Part shown: positions 23,513 to 32,591 of the stretch, in pieces
Numbering within the stretch: position 1 is the stretch's first letter
Layout of the letters: each line of letters begins with the position of its first letter
Assembly (NCBI GenBank): GCA_029226975.1
Contig: JAQXZB010000112.1
Coordinates: 1-46,357 of the forward strand
DNA: 46,357 nucleotides
DNA from: Clostridiales bacterium
GTDB taxonomy: Bacteria > Bacillota > Clostridia > UBA1381
Reading direction: 5' to 3'
Program-made: the position numbers and the translations under genes
The notes under the pieces: model-generated
What the model was told of the DNA's origin: nothing
Databases searched by the model: none
The model's input: only the letters and a program-made list of their open reading frames with translations

Positions 23513-25270
23513 ATGAGAAGAACAAAAATTGTATGCACAATGGGACCGGCAACCGACAATGAGAGCGTTTTAAAGGAGCTTATGCTGGCGGGTATGGACG
23601 TTGCAAGGCTTAACTTTTCCCACGGTACTCATGAAGAAGCCCTTGAGCGGATAAACAAGATTAAAAAGGTGCGCGAGGAGGTTAAAAAGCCCGTAGCAAT
23701 TCTTCTTGACACAAAGGGTCCCGAAATAAGAACAAAAACCTTTAAGGGCGGCAAGGCAGAGCTTAAGGAGGGACAGAAGTTCAATCTCTATACAGATGAT
23801 GTGGAGGGCGATGAAAACGGCGTGTCGATAACCTATCCCGACCTGCCCAAGGACGTAAAGACCGGCTCGAAAATCCTTATTGACGACGGACTTATCGAGC
23901 TTGAGGTGGTAAGCATAAAATCCGCGGAAATCAACTGCGTTGTCAAAAACGGCGGAACAGTTTCGGACAGAAAGGGCATAAACGTTCCCAACGTGTCCCT
24001 TTCCATGCCCTATATGAGCGATAAGGACAGGGAGGATATACTGTTCGGCATAGAGCAGGACGTTGATTTTATAGCCGCGTCCTTTGTGCGCACCGGCGCG
24101 GACGTTCTTGAAATACAAAATCTGCTTGAAAAAAACGGCGGCAAGGATATAAACATTATAGCAAAAATTGAAAATGCCGAGGGCGTTGAGAATATAGACG
24201 AGATAATAAAGCTTTCAAAGGGCATTATGGTTGCCCGCGGCGATATGGGCGTTGAGATTGATATGCAGGATCTGCCGGTTATACAAAAGCAGCTTATCAA
24301 AAAAACCTACCGGGCGGGAAAATGCGTAATTACCGCAACGCAGATGCTTGATTCCATGATAAGAAATCCCCGTCCCACAAGAGCGGAAACAACGGATGTT
24401 GCAAACGCCATATATGACGGCACAAGCGCGATAATGCTTTCGGGAGAAACCGCCATAGGCAAATACCCCATTGAAACCGTAAAAACAATGGCGCTTATTG
24501 CCGAGAGAACAGAGAGGGATATAGATTATGTAAAGCGTCTGGAAAAAGCGGATTTTGCTTCCAAAATGGACGTTACAAACGCCATAGGCCACGCAACCTG
24601 CACAACCGCCCATGATTTGGGCGCATCCGCGATAATTGCGCTGACGGTTTCGGGAGGAACGGCAAGACAGCTTTCAAAATTCAGACCCGCCTGCCCGATA
24701 ATCGCGCCGACAATAAGCGCCAAGGCAAGACGGCAGCTAAGCCTTTCCTGGGGCGTGGTACCGGTGGACAGTGATGAGAGAAGCAATTCCGACGAGCTGT
24801 TCGAGCACGCGGTAACCAAGGCGCAGGAAACGGGAATTGTTAAAAACAGCGATTTGGTTGTCATAACCGGCGGTGTGCCGGTGGGCGTTGCGGGAACGAC
24901 AAATATAATGAAGGTTCAGCTTGTGGGACATATTCTTGTAAGCGGAACGGGACTGACAAACCTGCATAAAACCGCCAACGTATGCATTGCAAACTCTGCC
25001 GAGGAGCTTGAAGAAGGCTTTGAAGAAGGCGATATTGTAATAACAAACGAGGTCAAGGCGAATATGATACCGCTTTTGAGGAAAGCGTCGGGAATAGTTT
25101 CCGAGGAAAAGAGCGAAAGCGGCAACGCGGCAATTTTGGCAATGGCTCTGGACATTCCGGTAATCATAAACGCCATAGGCGCGACAAAGACACTAAAGAA
25201 CGGCACAACCATAACGGTTGATGCCGGAAACGGATATGTATATTCGGGTACGGAGGATATAACGGACTGA
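23513..25270 (+). CDS. pyk: Pyruvate kinase with C-terminal extension
   Basis: 585 residues. The catalytic core (1-470) shows TKIVCTMGPATDN, the Mg/K-binding DTKGPEIRT, the catalytic Lys in IIAKIENAEGV, and TATQMLDSMIRNPRPTRAE. It makes pyruvate and ATP from PEP. The last 110 residues are the extra C-terminal domain of Bacillus-type enzymes, related to the PEP-synthase phosphohistidine domain; the usual T-S-H-A-A turn is S-G-N-A-A here, so the histidine is absent. The start at 23513 has GGAGG 8 bases upstream; an earlier in-frame start at 23486 would precede this site. Confidence 0.97.
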   Translation: MRRTKIVCTMGPATDNESVLKELMLAGMDVARLNFSHGTHEEALERINKIKKVREEVKKPVAILLDTKGPEIRTKTFKGGKAELKEGQKFNLYTDDVEGDENGVSITYPDLPKDVKTGSKILIDDGLIELEVVSIKSAEINCVVKNGGTVSDRKGINVPNVSLSMPYMSDKDREDILFGIEQDVDFIAASFVRTGADVLEIQNLLEKNGGKDINIIAKIENAEGVENIDEIIKLSKGIMVARGDMGVEIDMQDLPVIQKQLIKKTYRAGKCVITATQMLDSMIRNPRPTRAETTDVANAIYDGTSAIMLSGETAIGKYPIETVKTMALIAERTERDIDYVKRLEKADFASKMDVTNAIGHATCTTAHDLGASAIIALTVSGGTARQLSKFRPACPIIAPTISAKARRQLSLSWGVVPVDSDERSNSDELFEHAVTKAQETGIVKNSDLVVITGGVPVGVAGTTNIMKVQLVGHILVSGTGLTNLHKTANVCIANSAEELEEGFEEGDIVITNEVKANMIPLLRKASGIVSEEKSESGNAAILAMALDIPVIINAIGATKTLKNGTTITVDAGNGYVYSGTEDITD

Positions 25271-25277
25271 AAAAAAA

Positions 25278-25309
25278 CGGCGGTTTTCCCTTTTTTGGGA
25301 GAGCCGCCG
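25278..25309 (+). terminator. Hairpin terminator after pyk
   Basis: A 13-bp stem (CGGCGGTTTTCCC at 25278-25290 against 25297-25309, with two G-T pairs) and a T6 loop. On the plus strand it is followed by an A/T-rich stretch rather than a clean T run, while the minus strand has T8 after it. It most likely ends the pyk transcript but could work in both directions. Confidence 0.7.
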
Positions 25310-25339
25310 AAAAATATTTAAAAAAATTTGAAATAATGC

Positions 25340-25368
25340 TTGACAAACAGTAAAAAGCGTGGTAAAAT
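25340..25368 (+). promoter_or_regulatory. Promoter of tRNA-Pro
   Basis: TTGACA (25340-25345), 17 bases, TAAAAT (25363-25368), 16 bases before the mature tRNA. The spacer and flanks (AGTAAAAAGCGTGGTAA) closely resemble the two promoters at 46153 and 46258, so stable-RNA genes here share a promoter type. Confidence 0.82.
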
Positions 25369-25384
25369 AGATACGTTCTTTAAA

Positions 25385-25461
25385 CGGGGTGTGGCTCAGT
25401 TTGGTAGAGTACTTGAATGGGGTTCAAGGGGCCGCTGGTTCGAATCCAGTCACTCCGACCA
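25385..25461 (+). tRNA. tRNA-Pro (anticodon GGG), CCA encoded
   Basis: Acceptor stem CGGGGTG (25385-25391) with CACTCCG (25451-25457), one G-T pair; discriminator A25458 and encoded CCA. The anticodon stem CTTGA/TCAAG encloses loop ATGGGGT with anticodon GGG at 25419-25421. The T arm is GCTGG-TTCGAAT-CCAGT. The 77-base length is standard. Confidence 0.97.
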
Positions 25462-25463
25462 TA

Positions 25464-25504
25464 AAGAGCAGCTATGCTGATAAGGTGTGGCTGCTTCTTT
25501 TTTT
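25464..25504 (+). terminator. Terminator of tRNA-Pro
   Basis: AAGAGCAGC (25464-25472) pairs with GCTGCTTCTT (25490-25499, one bulge) and runs into a T tract ending at 25504. Confidence 0.75.
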
Positions 25505-25545
25505 GCAAAAACAACAAAGGCATCCCATAGCCGGAATGCCTTTGT
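25505..25545 (-). terminator. Terminator of spoVT
   Basis: On the minus strand ACAAAGGCAT (25545-25536) pairs with ATGCCTTTGT (25523-25514), with extra CC/GG inside, followed by TGTTTTTGC. It stands back to back with the tRNA-Pro terminator. Confidence 0.85.
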
Positions 25546-25559
25546 CAAGAAACGGTTTT

Positions 25560-26096
25560 TCAGCCCTCCATGTGCTTGCCCAAAAAGCCCGCCGCAGATT
25601 CGGCAAGCTTTGCCTCAACCTCGGAGGGTGCTTCGCCGTCGTTCATAATAAACAGCACAGAGCCTATGGTGTCACCCTCGGAAACGATGGGTACAACAAC
25701 TCCCGCGCTGTATTTGTCATTGCCGTCGGCTACGTTTATAATTTTTCCGCTGTCATAGGTGACAATCATCTTTTCATTCATAACATCCTCAAGCTCCGGG
25801 GAAACGTGCTTCTCTATAAGCTCCTTTTTCGGAACGCCCGAAACCGCGATAACATTGTCCCGGTCGGTTATGCACGCGCCGTGTCCGCTTGCTTTGGCAA
25901 GCGTTTCGGCATAATTTGCCGCAAAATCTCCCAGCTCGCCGATGGGTGAGTATTTCTTGAAGATGACCTCGCCGTCCTTTTCGGTATAAATTTCAAGAGG
26001 GTCACCCTCGCGAATACGCATTGTTCTGCGTATTTCCTTGGGTATTACCACCCTGCCCAGATCATCTATTCTTCTTACAATTCCGGTTGCTTTCAT
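25560..26096 (-). CDS. spoVT: Stage V sporulation protein T
   Basis: 178 residues, equal to B. subtilis SpoVT. The N-terminal AbrB-type swapped-hairpin DNA-binding domain reads MKATGIVRRIDDLGRVVIPK; the C-terminal part is a GAF-like domain (ACITDRDNVIAVSGVPKKEL, VVVPIVSEGDTIGSVLF). SpoVT modulates sigma-G-dependent genes in the forespore. The start at 26096 is preceded by GGGAGG at 8 bases; the frame is open to an ATG at 26111 that overlaps this site. Faces away from the SLH-protein gene. Confidence 0.95.
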   Translation of the reverse strand: MKATGIVRRIDDLGRVVIPKEIRRTMRIREGDPLEIYTEKDGEVIFKKYSPIGELGDFAANYAETLAKASGHGACITDRDNVIAVSGVPKKELIEKHVSPELEDVMNEKMIVTYDSGKIINVADGNDKYSAGVVVPIVSEGDTIGSVLFIMNDGEAPSEVEAKLAESAAGFLGKHMEG

Positions 26097-26265
26097 TTTA
26101 TTTCCTCCCAAAATTTTATATATAGCAAATTGTTTTATATAACAGTTATAGTATGTTTTGGTCTGATAAATTTTATGCGTTATCCCTTATTGGCAAAATT
26201 CAGTAAATTTTTGTTTCCCATATATTAAAATTCGTTAAAATTTTGTTAACAAAGCATTAACATAC

Positions 26266-26294
26266 TTGCATATTGTATGTTTTTATGATAAGAT
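26266..26294 (+). promoter_or_regulatory. Probable promoter of the SLH protein
   Basis: TTGCAT (26266-26271), 17 bases, TAAGAT (26289-26294), 55 bases before the ATG. The 253-base spacer between spoVT and this gene holds no other feature that I can support. Confidence 0.5.
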
Positions 26295-26349
26295 ATATAC
26301 AAGGATATTGTAAGGTAAAGAAGCTTTATATACAGATCGGAGGATTGTT

Positions 26350-28173
26350 ATGAATAAATTAACGAAAATGCTGACAGCATCGCTGACGGCGGTATCAATG
26401 CTCGGTGCAACGGCATTTGCGGCGGCGTTTACCGATATTGGCGGCTCGCAGTATGCATGGGCAAAAAGTTATATTGAGGATATGGCTGCAAAAGGATATA
26501 TAAACGGCTATGAGGACGGCTCCTTTAAGCCCGATAAGGAGGTTACAAACCTTGAGGCTATAGCGCTGTTCTCGCGTGCAATGGGTGCGCTTGAGGAGGA
26601 AAACAAGGAAATCCTTGCGGCGGCTCACGCACAGTATGACGATACAATTAAAAAATACCTATTAACCTGGGGACAGGACGAGGTTGCATTTATGATGTAC
26701 AAGGGCGCTTTAAAGACAAGCGACCTTAATACATACCTTTCAAGCTCACGCCGCGATGAGCCAATGAAGCGTTATGAGGCTGCAATCATTATAACAAAGG
26801 CAATGGGCGGTGAAACGGAGGCAACTTCACAGACAGGAGTTTCCCTAAATTACACAGACAAGAGCGAAATTCCCTCAAACGCTATACAATACGTTTACTA
26901 TGCCACAAAGCAGGGAATAATGGAAGGTATGGATGACGGCGGATTTTCGCCCCTTACCTCGGTTTTGAGAAGCCAGATGGCGGTAATGCTTTCAAGAGTG
27001 GTAGCAAAAACCGAATACAGCTTTGAAAATGTACACATAAACTCGATAGATGCGGATGCCGGAAAGATTACGGTAACAAATTCCGACAATGCTCAGGAGA
27101 TTTATGACATTGAGGACAATACGACCTTTAAGATTAAAGGTAGCTCCGTTCAGGCGGCGGATATGATAAGCGATGTGGACGCGGTATTAACGCTGTCGGG
27201 CAATAAGCTTGTGTGTGTTGACGCCACCTCGGACGCTCCCAACGAAACGATAACCGGAAAATATGCCGGCAAAACCCTTTCGGGAGGAGTTACAACAATA
27301 AAAATTACTCCGTCCGGCTCAACAAGCACAAAGTCCTATCCCTGCTCGGATAAGCTGACGGTAACATACCAAGGCTCACCGGCAACACTGGCAAGCATTT
27401 CCAACAACGATACCATAACCATTTCCCTTGTTGACGGAAAGGTTGTTTCGATAGTGGGCGAGCAAAAAACCATAACCGTTTCGGGTGCGGTTGTTGAAAG
27501 TCTGAATATAACCGATGATTTTACAATAACCATATCCCATGCCGACAGCGCATATGACGGAAAGTCATATCCTGTGGCGGATAATGTAAATGTCATGAAG
27601 GACGGCATTTATGTGGAGCTTGCAAAGATTTACAAGGGCGATAGAGTAAATCTTACCCTTGACTACGGCGTTATCACAAAGATTACCGCAACTTCCACCT
27701 CAAAAACCGTTGACGGAACAATAAAGGAAATAAGAATTGCCGCTCAGCCGACAATTATTGTAACGGTAAACGATGTTGACAAGGAATACACCGTTCCCTC
27801 AGACGCAACAATGACCCGCGACGGCAACGAGGCAACGCTCTATGACTTTAGAGTGGGCGACAGAGTAAGCATTATGCTTGAATCCGATGCGGTTAAGAGA
27901 ATTTCCACCACAAGCGTTGTTTCAAGCGCGGGAGAAATTACGGGAACTGTTGAGGCGGTGAACAATTCCTTCGGATTTTTAAGCGTTATCCCGACAGGCT
28001 CAACCACACCTCAGACCGTGTTCTTCTATGTGAACAAGGTAACGGTGCTTGACAAGGCGGGCGCACCGAAGAATATTTCGAGCATAAAGAAGGGCGATAC
28101 CGTATATATAACGGGTACTAATTCAAACGGCGCATTTACGGCTTCCGTAATTATCGTAACTTCAGAATCATAA
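26350..28173 (+). CDS. Secreted S-layer-homology (SLH) protein
   Basis: 607 residues. Signal peptide 1-25. Three SLH modules follow: a clear one at about 26-80 (WAKSYIEDMAAKGYINGYED), a degenerate one at about 100-155, and a third at about 168-222 (IQYVYYATKQGIMEGMDDGG). SLH modules bind pyruvylated wall polymers, so it should sit on the cell surface. The remaining 380 residues are beta-rich and made of repeated units of about 75-80 residues with recurring patterns such as GKITVTNSD, GKYAGKTL and GEITGTVEAVN, each with a short metal/sugar-barrel-like strand pattern. ATG with CGGAGG upstream. May be the S-layer protein or a minor surface protein. Confidence 0.9.
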   Translation: MNKLTKMLTASLTAVSMLGATAFAAAFTDIGGSQYAWAKSYIEDMAAKGYINGYEDGSFKPDKEVTNLEAIALFSRAMGALEEENKEILAAAHAQYDDTIKKYLLTWGQDEVAFMMYKGALKTSDLNTYLSSSRRDEPMKRYEAAIIITKAMGGETEATSQTGVSLNYTDKSEIPSNAIQYVYYATKQGIMEGMDDGGFSPLTSVLRSQMAVMLSRVVAKTEYSFENVHINSIDADAGKITVTNSDNAQEIYDIEDNTTFKIKGSSVQAADMISDVDAVLTLSGNKLVCVDATSDAPNETITGKYAGKTLSGGVTTIKITPSGSTSTKSYPCSDKLTVTYQGSPATLASISNNDTITISLVDGKVVSIVGEQKTITVSGAVVESLNITDDFTITISHADSAYDGKSYPVADNVNVMKDGIYVELAKIYKGDRVNLTLDYGVITKITATSTSKTVDGTIKEIRIAAQPTIIVTVNDVDKEYTVPSDATMTRDGNEATLYDFRVGDRVSIMLESDAVKRISTTSVVSSAGEITGTVEAVNNSFGFLSVIPTGSTTPQTVFFYVNKVTVLDKAGAPKNISSIKKGDTVYITGTNSNGAFTASVIIVTSES

Positions 28174-28183
28174 AAATAATTAT

Positions 28184-28220
28184 GGGGATGCCGTAAAAGC
28201 ATGGCGTCCCCGTTGTTTTT
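28184..28220 (+). terminator. Terminator of the SLH protein gene
   Basis: GGGGATGCC (28184-28192) pairs with GGCGTCCCC (28203-28211), then GTTGTTTTTCT. Confidence 0.85.
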
Positions 28221-28250
28221 CTATTATATAAGGAAACGGGTTTATAAAGA

Positions 28251-29405
28251 ATGAAGCATCTTAGACAATATACAAACTGGGTAGTGGCATTTGTTTTTGC
28301 AGTGGCGGTTATCACAGTTTACAAAACCTTTGATAATCTGAAGAATATAACGGATTTCTTTGGGACAATTATTTCCGCCATGGGTCCGTTTATTGCCGCC
28401 TTTGCAATGGCTTATGTGCTGAATTTGCCGGCAATGAAAATAAGGGGCTTTTTAGAAAAGCGCATAAAAATCAAATGGGTGAAAAAACATTCCCATGGAA
28501 TAAGCGTTGCTTTGGTATATATAATAGCTGTGCTGTTGCTGGTAATTACGCTTTCAAGGCTTATCCCGGCATTTTACAACAATATCATGGACTTGTACAC
28601 CAATTTCCCGACCTACTGGAAAAATATGATAAATTATCTAAGCCGGTTCGAGATTTTTCAGAGAATGGGGCTGTCCGGTGAGGAGGGCTTTGATATATAC
28701 AACGCCATTTACGGGCTGTTTGATAAGTTCGATTTCACGCAGTTTTCAAAATATGCCTCCGGGGTGATGAACTTTACCTCCGGCATTTTGGACGCGGTGA
28801 TTGCACTTATTGCGTCAATTTATATGCTGCTTGACAAGGAAAGACTGCAAAGGGGTATTATGCGCGTGGCTGCCGTAATAATCCCTGCGGAAAAGGTTAA
28901 TTCAATCGCAAAATGGATGGGCGAGGTAAACAGCATTTTTACCAATTATATATATTCCCGTCTTGTCTGCGGTCTTATAACCGGCGCTGCCTGTGCGATT
29001 ATACTGATGATTTTCAATGTGAAGTATGCGCTGATGCTGGGAATATTTATCGGCTTGATGGATTTGATACCCTATTTCGGCTCGATTATTTCATGTGTGA
29101 TTTCGATTATGATAACACTTATTACGGGCGGAATTTTCAAGGCGATTTACGCGGGCGTGGCTTTGCTTATCATGCAGCAGATTGACGGAAACCTGCTTGC
29201 ACCCAAGATTATGGGCGATTCTCTGGAAATAAGACCCATAACCATTATTTTCGGCGTAACGGTCGGTGGAACACTGTTCGGATTTTTGGGAATGCTGCTG
29301 TCGGTGCCGGTGCTTGCGGTAATAAAATCCGTGCTGTCGGCGCAGATACAGACTATCGAAAGAAAAAAATCCATGGCAAGGGAAGCGGAGGACGCTGATG
29401 AATAA
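28251..29405 (+). CDS. AI-2E-family (UPF0118) membrane transporter
   Basis: 384 residues with about eight hydrophobic segments in the family layout: two N-terminal helices (13-35, 37-60), one near 85-105, a soluble loop, one near 185-200, and a C-terminal group from about 235 to 370 with GAACAIILMIFNVKYALMLG and LMDLIPYFGSIISC, the family signature. Members are proposed to export autoinducer-2 or act as Na+/H+ antiporters (PerM/YtvI); the substrate is unknown here. The ribosome site is weak. It overlaps the next gene by 8 bases. Confidence 0.9.
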   Translation: MKHLRQYTNWVVAFVFAVAVITVYKTFDNLKNITDFFGTIISAMGPFIAAFAMAYVLNLPAMKIRGFLEKRIKIKWVKKHSHGISVALVYIIAVLLLVITLSRLIPAFYNNIMDLYTNFPTYWKNMINYLSRFEIFQRMGLSGEEGFDIYNAIYGLFDKFDFTQFSKYASGVMNFTSGILDAVIALIASIYMLLDKERLQRGIMRVAAVIIPAEKVNSIAKWMGEVNSIFTNYIYSRLVCGLITGAACAIILMIFNVKYALMLGIFIGLMDLIPYFGSIISCVISIMITLITGGIFKAIYAGVALLIMQQIDGNLLAPKIMGDSLEIRPITIIFGVTVGGTLFGFLGMLLSVPVLAVIKSVLSAQIQTIERKKSMAREAEDADE

Positions 29406-30606
29406 GGTTGCTGTAATAGGCGGCGGTGCGGCGGGATGCATGGCGGCGATTGCCGCGGCGCGGACGGGAAGCGAAGTTACCGTATATGAAAGCGGTGAAA
29501 GAATAGGCAAAAAAATTCTCGTTACCGGCAACGGCCGCTGTAATCTTACCAATATATATGCCGATGTCAAAAACTATCATGGCGCGGACACCGAATTTGT
29601 ACGCGCGGCGGCAGAGGAGTTCTGGGTTGATGAAACACTGGCATTGTTCAATGAGATGGGTGTTTTGACAAAAACCGAGGACGAGGGAAAGGTATATCCC
29701 TATTCCAAGCAGGCGGGCGCAGTGGTGGACGCACTTCGCTTTGAGCTGGAACGGTTGGGAGTACGTGTTGTGACCGGGTTTGAGGTTTGCGATATTATAA
29801 AGAAAAACAAGGGCTTTATGCTTGTAAGCTATGACGGCAGACGCGAACGAGTCGAAACGGCGGTGGTGACCACCGGCGGCAGAGCGGCGCCCTCAACAGG
29901 CTCAAAGGGCGGCGGTTACGGGCTTTTGGAAAAATTCGGACATACCGTAACGGAGCTTTCTCCGTCACTGGTACAGATAAAAACAAAGGAAAACGTAAAA
30001 AGCTTAAAGGGCATAAAAACCGATGCGAAGCTGTCTTTGGGCAGTGCTTCAAAATCGGGAGAGCTGCTCTTTACCGAATACGGGCTTTCCGGCCCGCCGG
30101 TGTTTTGGCTGTCGGCTTATCTTGACACTCAAAAAACCATCGCGGCGGACATAATGCCGGAATATAGTGAGAGCGAAATCGAAAAAATGCTCATAATGCG
30201 AAAAGAACACGCGCCGCAGCTTCCCATAGAAAGCTTTTTTGTGGGAATGTTAAACAAGCGTATCGGTCAGCTTATCATGAAGCAGCTTTCCATATTACCG
30301 CTTTCAAAAAGCGCGGGGGAGCTTAAGGACAGGGAAATATCGGCTTTGGCAAAAAAGATAAAGCATTGGGAATTTACCGTTGACGGAACAATGTCATGGA
30401 ACAATGCCCAGGTTACTCGCGGAGGAATAAGAACCTGTGAATTTGACCCCAAAACCATGGGCTCAAGGCTGATTGACGGTATATTTGCCGCCGGAGAAAT
30501 CCTCGATATAGACGGGGACTGCGGAGGCTTTAATCTGCAATGGGCGTGGACGTCCGGGTATATCGCCGGAAAAAATGCGGCGGAATTTGAATGGAAGAAG
30601 AGGTAA
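29398..30606 (+). CDS. HI0933/BaiN-type FAD-dependent oxidoreductase
   Basis: 402 residues. N-terminal FAD-binding motif VAVIGGGAAGCMAAIAAA, the family signature KKILVTGNGRCNLTN, TTGGRAAPSTGSKGGGY and the C-terminal GIFAAGEILDIDGDCGGFN are all present. The family contains poorly characterised flavoproteins such as YhiN and BaiN; in gut bacteria BaiN reduces bile-acid intermediates, but sequence does not allow that assignment here. Translationally coupled to the AI-2E-family gene through an 8-bp overlap. Confidence 0.93.
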   Translation: MNKVAVIGGGAAGCMAAIAAARTGSEVTVYESGERIGKKILVTGNGRCNLTNIYADVKNYHGADTEFVRAAAEEFWVDETLALFNEMGVLTKTEDEGKVYPYSKQAGAVVDALRFELERLGVRVVTGFEVCDIIKKNKGFMLVSYDGRRERVETAVVTTGGRAAPSTGSKGGGYGLLEKFGHTVTELSPSLVQIKTKENVKSLKGIKTDAKLSLGSASKSGELLFTEYGLSGPPVFWLSAYLDTQKTIAADIMPEYSESEIEKMLIMRKEHAPQLPIESFFVGMLNKRIGQLIMKQLSILPLSKSAGELKDREISALAKKIKHWEFTVDGTMSWNNAQVTRGGIRTCEFDPKTMGSRLIDGIFAAGEILDIDGDCGGFNLQWAWTSGYIAGKNAAEFEWKKR

Positions 30607-30611
30607 TCAAT

Positions 30612-31184
30612 ATGAGAGAAACAACAAAAATGACGGTGCCGTATCAGTTTATGAATATATTTTTTGCGCATCTTGCGGCAGTGGGCATAATAATGATACT
30701 TACGCTGATGGCGTTTTTGTGGGTACTGGAAAAAAGCGTAATCAAGGAGATTATGTCGGTAATTTTAATTATATGCTACGGTTTGGCACTGTACAGCAGA
30801 GCCGCGGAGCTTTCAAGGCGCGACAACAAGCCCTATTCGCGCTTAAAGCCCGATATGAAAAAGGGCGTTATGTTCGGAGTGGTTATTGCGGCGACTAATT
30901 TTGTTATGATACTGCTTATGAAATTAGGCTGGGTAATTTGGGGAACTCCCGAAGGCATGGGCAGCGTATGGGGCGTGGTGATGAACGCAGTGTTTTGGTT
31001 CTGGACCTCACCCTACAGCGGAATTATGGGCTTGTCCCGGGGAATGATGACATGGTATTCATATGTGTTGTTGGCGGCGGTGCCCACAGCGGCGACAACA
31101 CTGGGATATTGGGCAGGCTGCAAGGGCTTTGAGCTTACATCGGTTTTATTGAAATTTCAGTACGAAAAGAAGAAATCGAAATAG
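30612..31184 (+). CDS. Integral membrane protein of unknown function
   Basis: 190 residues from the ATG at 30612, which has GAGG 8 bases upstream; an ATG at 30591 within the previous gene lacks a good site. Hydrophobic helices are at about 15-38, 44-62, 83-104, 115-135 and 140-165; the C-terminus is basic (YEKKKSK). I do not recognise a family. It follows the flavoprotein by five bases and is likely the last gene of that operon. Confidence 0.78.
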   Translation: MRETTKMTVPYQFMNIFFAHLAAVGIIMILTLMAFLWVLEKSVIKEIMSVILIICYGLALYSRAAELSRRDNKPYSRLKPDMKKGVMFGVVIAATNFVMILLMKLGWVIWGTPEGMGSVWGVVMNAVFWFWTSPYSGIMGLSRGMMTWYSYVLLAAVPTAATTLGYWAGCKGFELTSVLLKFQYEKKKSK

Positions 31185-31216
31185 GACAATGTATTATGTT
31201 TGTAATGAAACAGTTC

Positions 31217-31245
31217 TTGACTTGAAACAAATAAAATTATATAAT
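31217..31245 (+). promoter_or_regulatory. Promoter of the zinc-ribbon/YARHG gene
   Basis: TTGACT (31217-31222), 17 bases, TATAAT (31240-31245), 59 bases before the start codon. Confidence 0.75.
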
Positions 31246-31304
31246 ATGATATATAGGTGAATTTTACGCACCGGAATATGTTGTTACGGCGTGGAGGAAG
31301 AATT

Positions 31305-32528
31305 ATGATTTGTAAAAAATGCGGGGCGCAACTGCCCGATGAAGCACAAAAATGCGAATTTTGCGGGGAGGTTTTTGTTGAAGAGCCTACTCAGAAGATA
31401 GATATAAACAAACCGGAGGAACAGTCTGCCGACGGGGCTGAGGAAAAGCAGCGCTCAACCCATGAAATATTTGAAGAAAATGCAAGAAAGCGCAAAATGC
31501 AGGTCGATAAGGCAAAGGACGAAAGACAACAGCAGCTTGAGGAAATAACCGAAAGGCGCAACGCAAAAAAACAGCGCCAAAAGAGAAATAAGATAATATT
31601 GATTGTCTGCCTGTGCGTGGCTGTTGTCGCGGCGGCAGGCGTGGGAACATATTTTGTCAGAAACGGAGGACTTAACATAGGCGGCGATACGGTTATATCA
31701 ACGCCCAATCCCTCGGTTTCGCCCATTCCGACCATTGCACCGGTGGCAACACCGACTGCGGTACCGGGAGAAACTCCGGCGCCTGAAAACAGTCAGAGTG
31801 CCGAGCAAAACGGAGAAAGCACAAACTGGACGGCAACCGGCGGCGGTAATTCATCATCGGGAAGCACCTCGTCGGGAACAAGCACATCGGGTACTTCATC
31901 GGGAAGTGCTTCGTCCTCAAACGGCTCGTCCTCGAACAGCTCATCGGGCGGCACCTCGTCCGGAGCAGGTACGTCGGGTCAAGCTTCGTCGTCGGGAACA
32001 AGCGCTAAAAACTCCGGCGCGGTGACAAATAATATAACCGCAAAGCTTGCAGTGGGCGGTCAGGTTATAAACGATGCCGCTTCGGGAAAAAGTCTTATGA
32101 CCTTTATTATAAATGATACAACCTATTATGCAAATGTTTCCGCGGGCAGCACCACCGAGCAGATAAAGGGCAAGCCCATGACCGTTACAGCAACGCCCAC
32201 AAGCGCGCGCTATAACGGAAATACGGTTTATGAGATAACAACGCTCACTTACTATGAGGGTGATTACATTCTGCCAAATTCGGGAACAAAGCTGATTACA
32301 AAAGCGGAAATTCAAAATCTGTCAAAGGAACAGCTCGGTTTGGCGAGAAATGAGATATATGCTCGTCACGGCAGAAAATTCCAGATGCAGGAATACCAAA
32401 AGTATTTCGAGTCAAAGTCATGGTACAAGGTAAATCCCAACTATGATTACAGTGACGATAATAAAAATCTCAACGAAACAGAGCTAAAGAATGTGGAAAC
32501 AATTTTGGCGGTGGAAAACGCTAAATAA
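31305..32528 (+). CDS. Membrane-anchored zinc-ribbon protein with YARHG domain
   Basis: 407 residues. An N-terminal zinc ribbon (MICKKCGAQLPDEAQKCEFC; Cys 3, 6, 17, 20) is followed by a charged coiled-coil-like region, a transmembrane helix (about 95-117), a Pro/Thr segment, a Ser/Gly/Thr linker of about 60 residues, a small beta domain, and a C-terminal YARHG domain (ARNEIYARHGRKFQMQEYQK). The ribbon should be cytoplasmic and the YARHG part outside the membrane. YARHG domains are extracellular modules thought to act in cell-wall contact. Start at 31305 has GGAGG 9 bases upstream; an earlier in-frame start at 31257 is less likely. Function unknown. Confidence 0.88.
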   Translation: MICKKCGAQLPDEAQKCEFCGEVFVEEPTQKIDINKPEEQSADGAEEKQRSTHEIFEENARKRKMQVDKAKDERQQQLEEITERRNAKKQRQKRNKIILIVCLCVAVVAAAGVGTYFVRNGGLNIGGDTVISTPNPSVSPIPTIAPVATPTAVPGETPAPENSQSAEQNGESTNWTATGGGNSSSGSTSSGTSTSGTSSGSASSSNGSSSNSSSGGTSSGAGTSGQASSSGTSAKNSGAVTNNITAKLAVGGQVINDAASGKSLMTFIINDTTYYANVSAGSTTEQIKGKPMTVTATPTSARYNGNTVYEITTLTYYEGDYILPNSGTKLITKAEIQNLSKEQLGLARNEIYARHGRKFQMQEYQKYFESKSWYKVNPNYDYSDDNKNLNETELKNVETILAVENAK

Positions 32529-32539
32529 GGGGTTTATGC

Positions 32540-32563
32540 AAAAAGCGCCATAGGCGCTTTTTT
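32540..32563 (+). terminator. Terminator before the agr region
   Basis: AAAAAGCGCC (32540-32549), loop ATA, GGCGCTTTTT (32553-32562). It separates the YARHG gene from the first response regulator; no promoter was found between it and that gene, so some readthrough is likely. Confidence 0.85.
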
Positions 32564-32591
32564 GCGGTTTTGCTTGTGGGGAGGAAAAAAT

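Noticed and set aside
31840-32020. Repeat array or CRISPR-like region
   Set aside because: The repetition is codon-level Ser/Gly/Thr repetition in the linker of the YARHG protein; no regular repeat-spacer pattern exists anywhere in the window.
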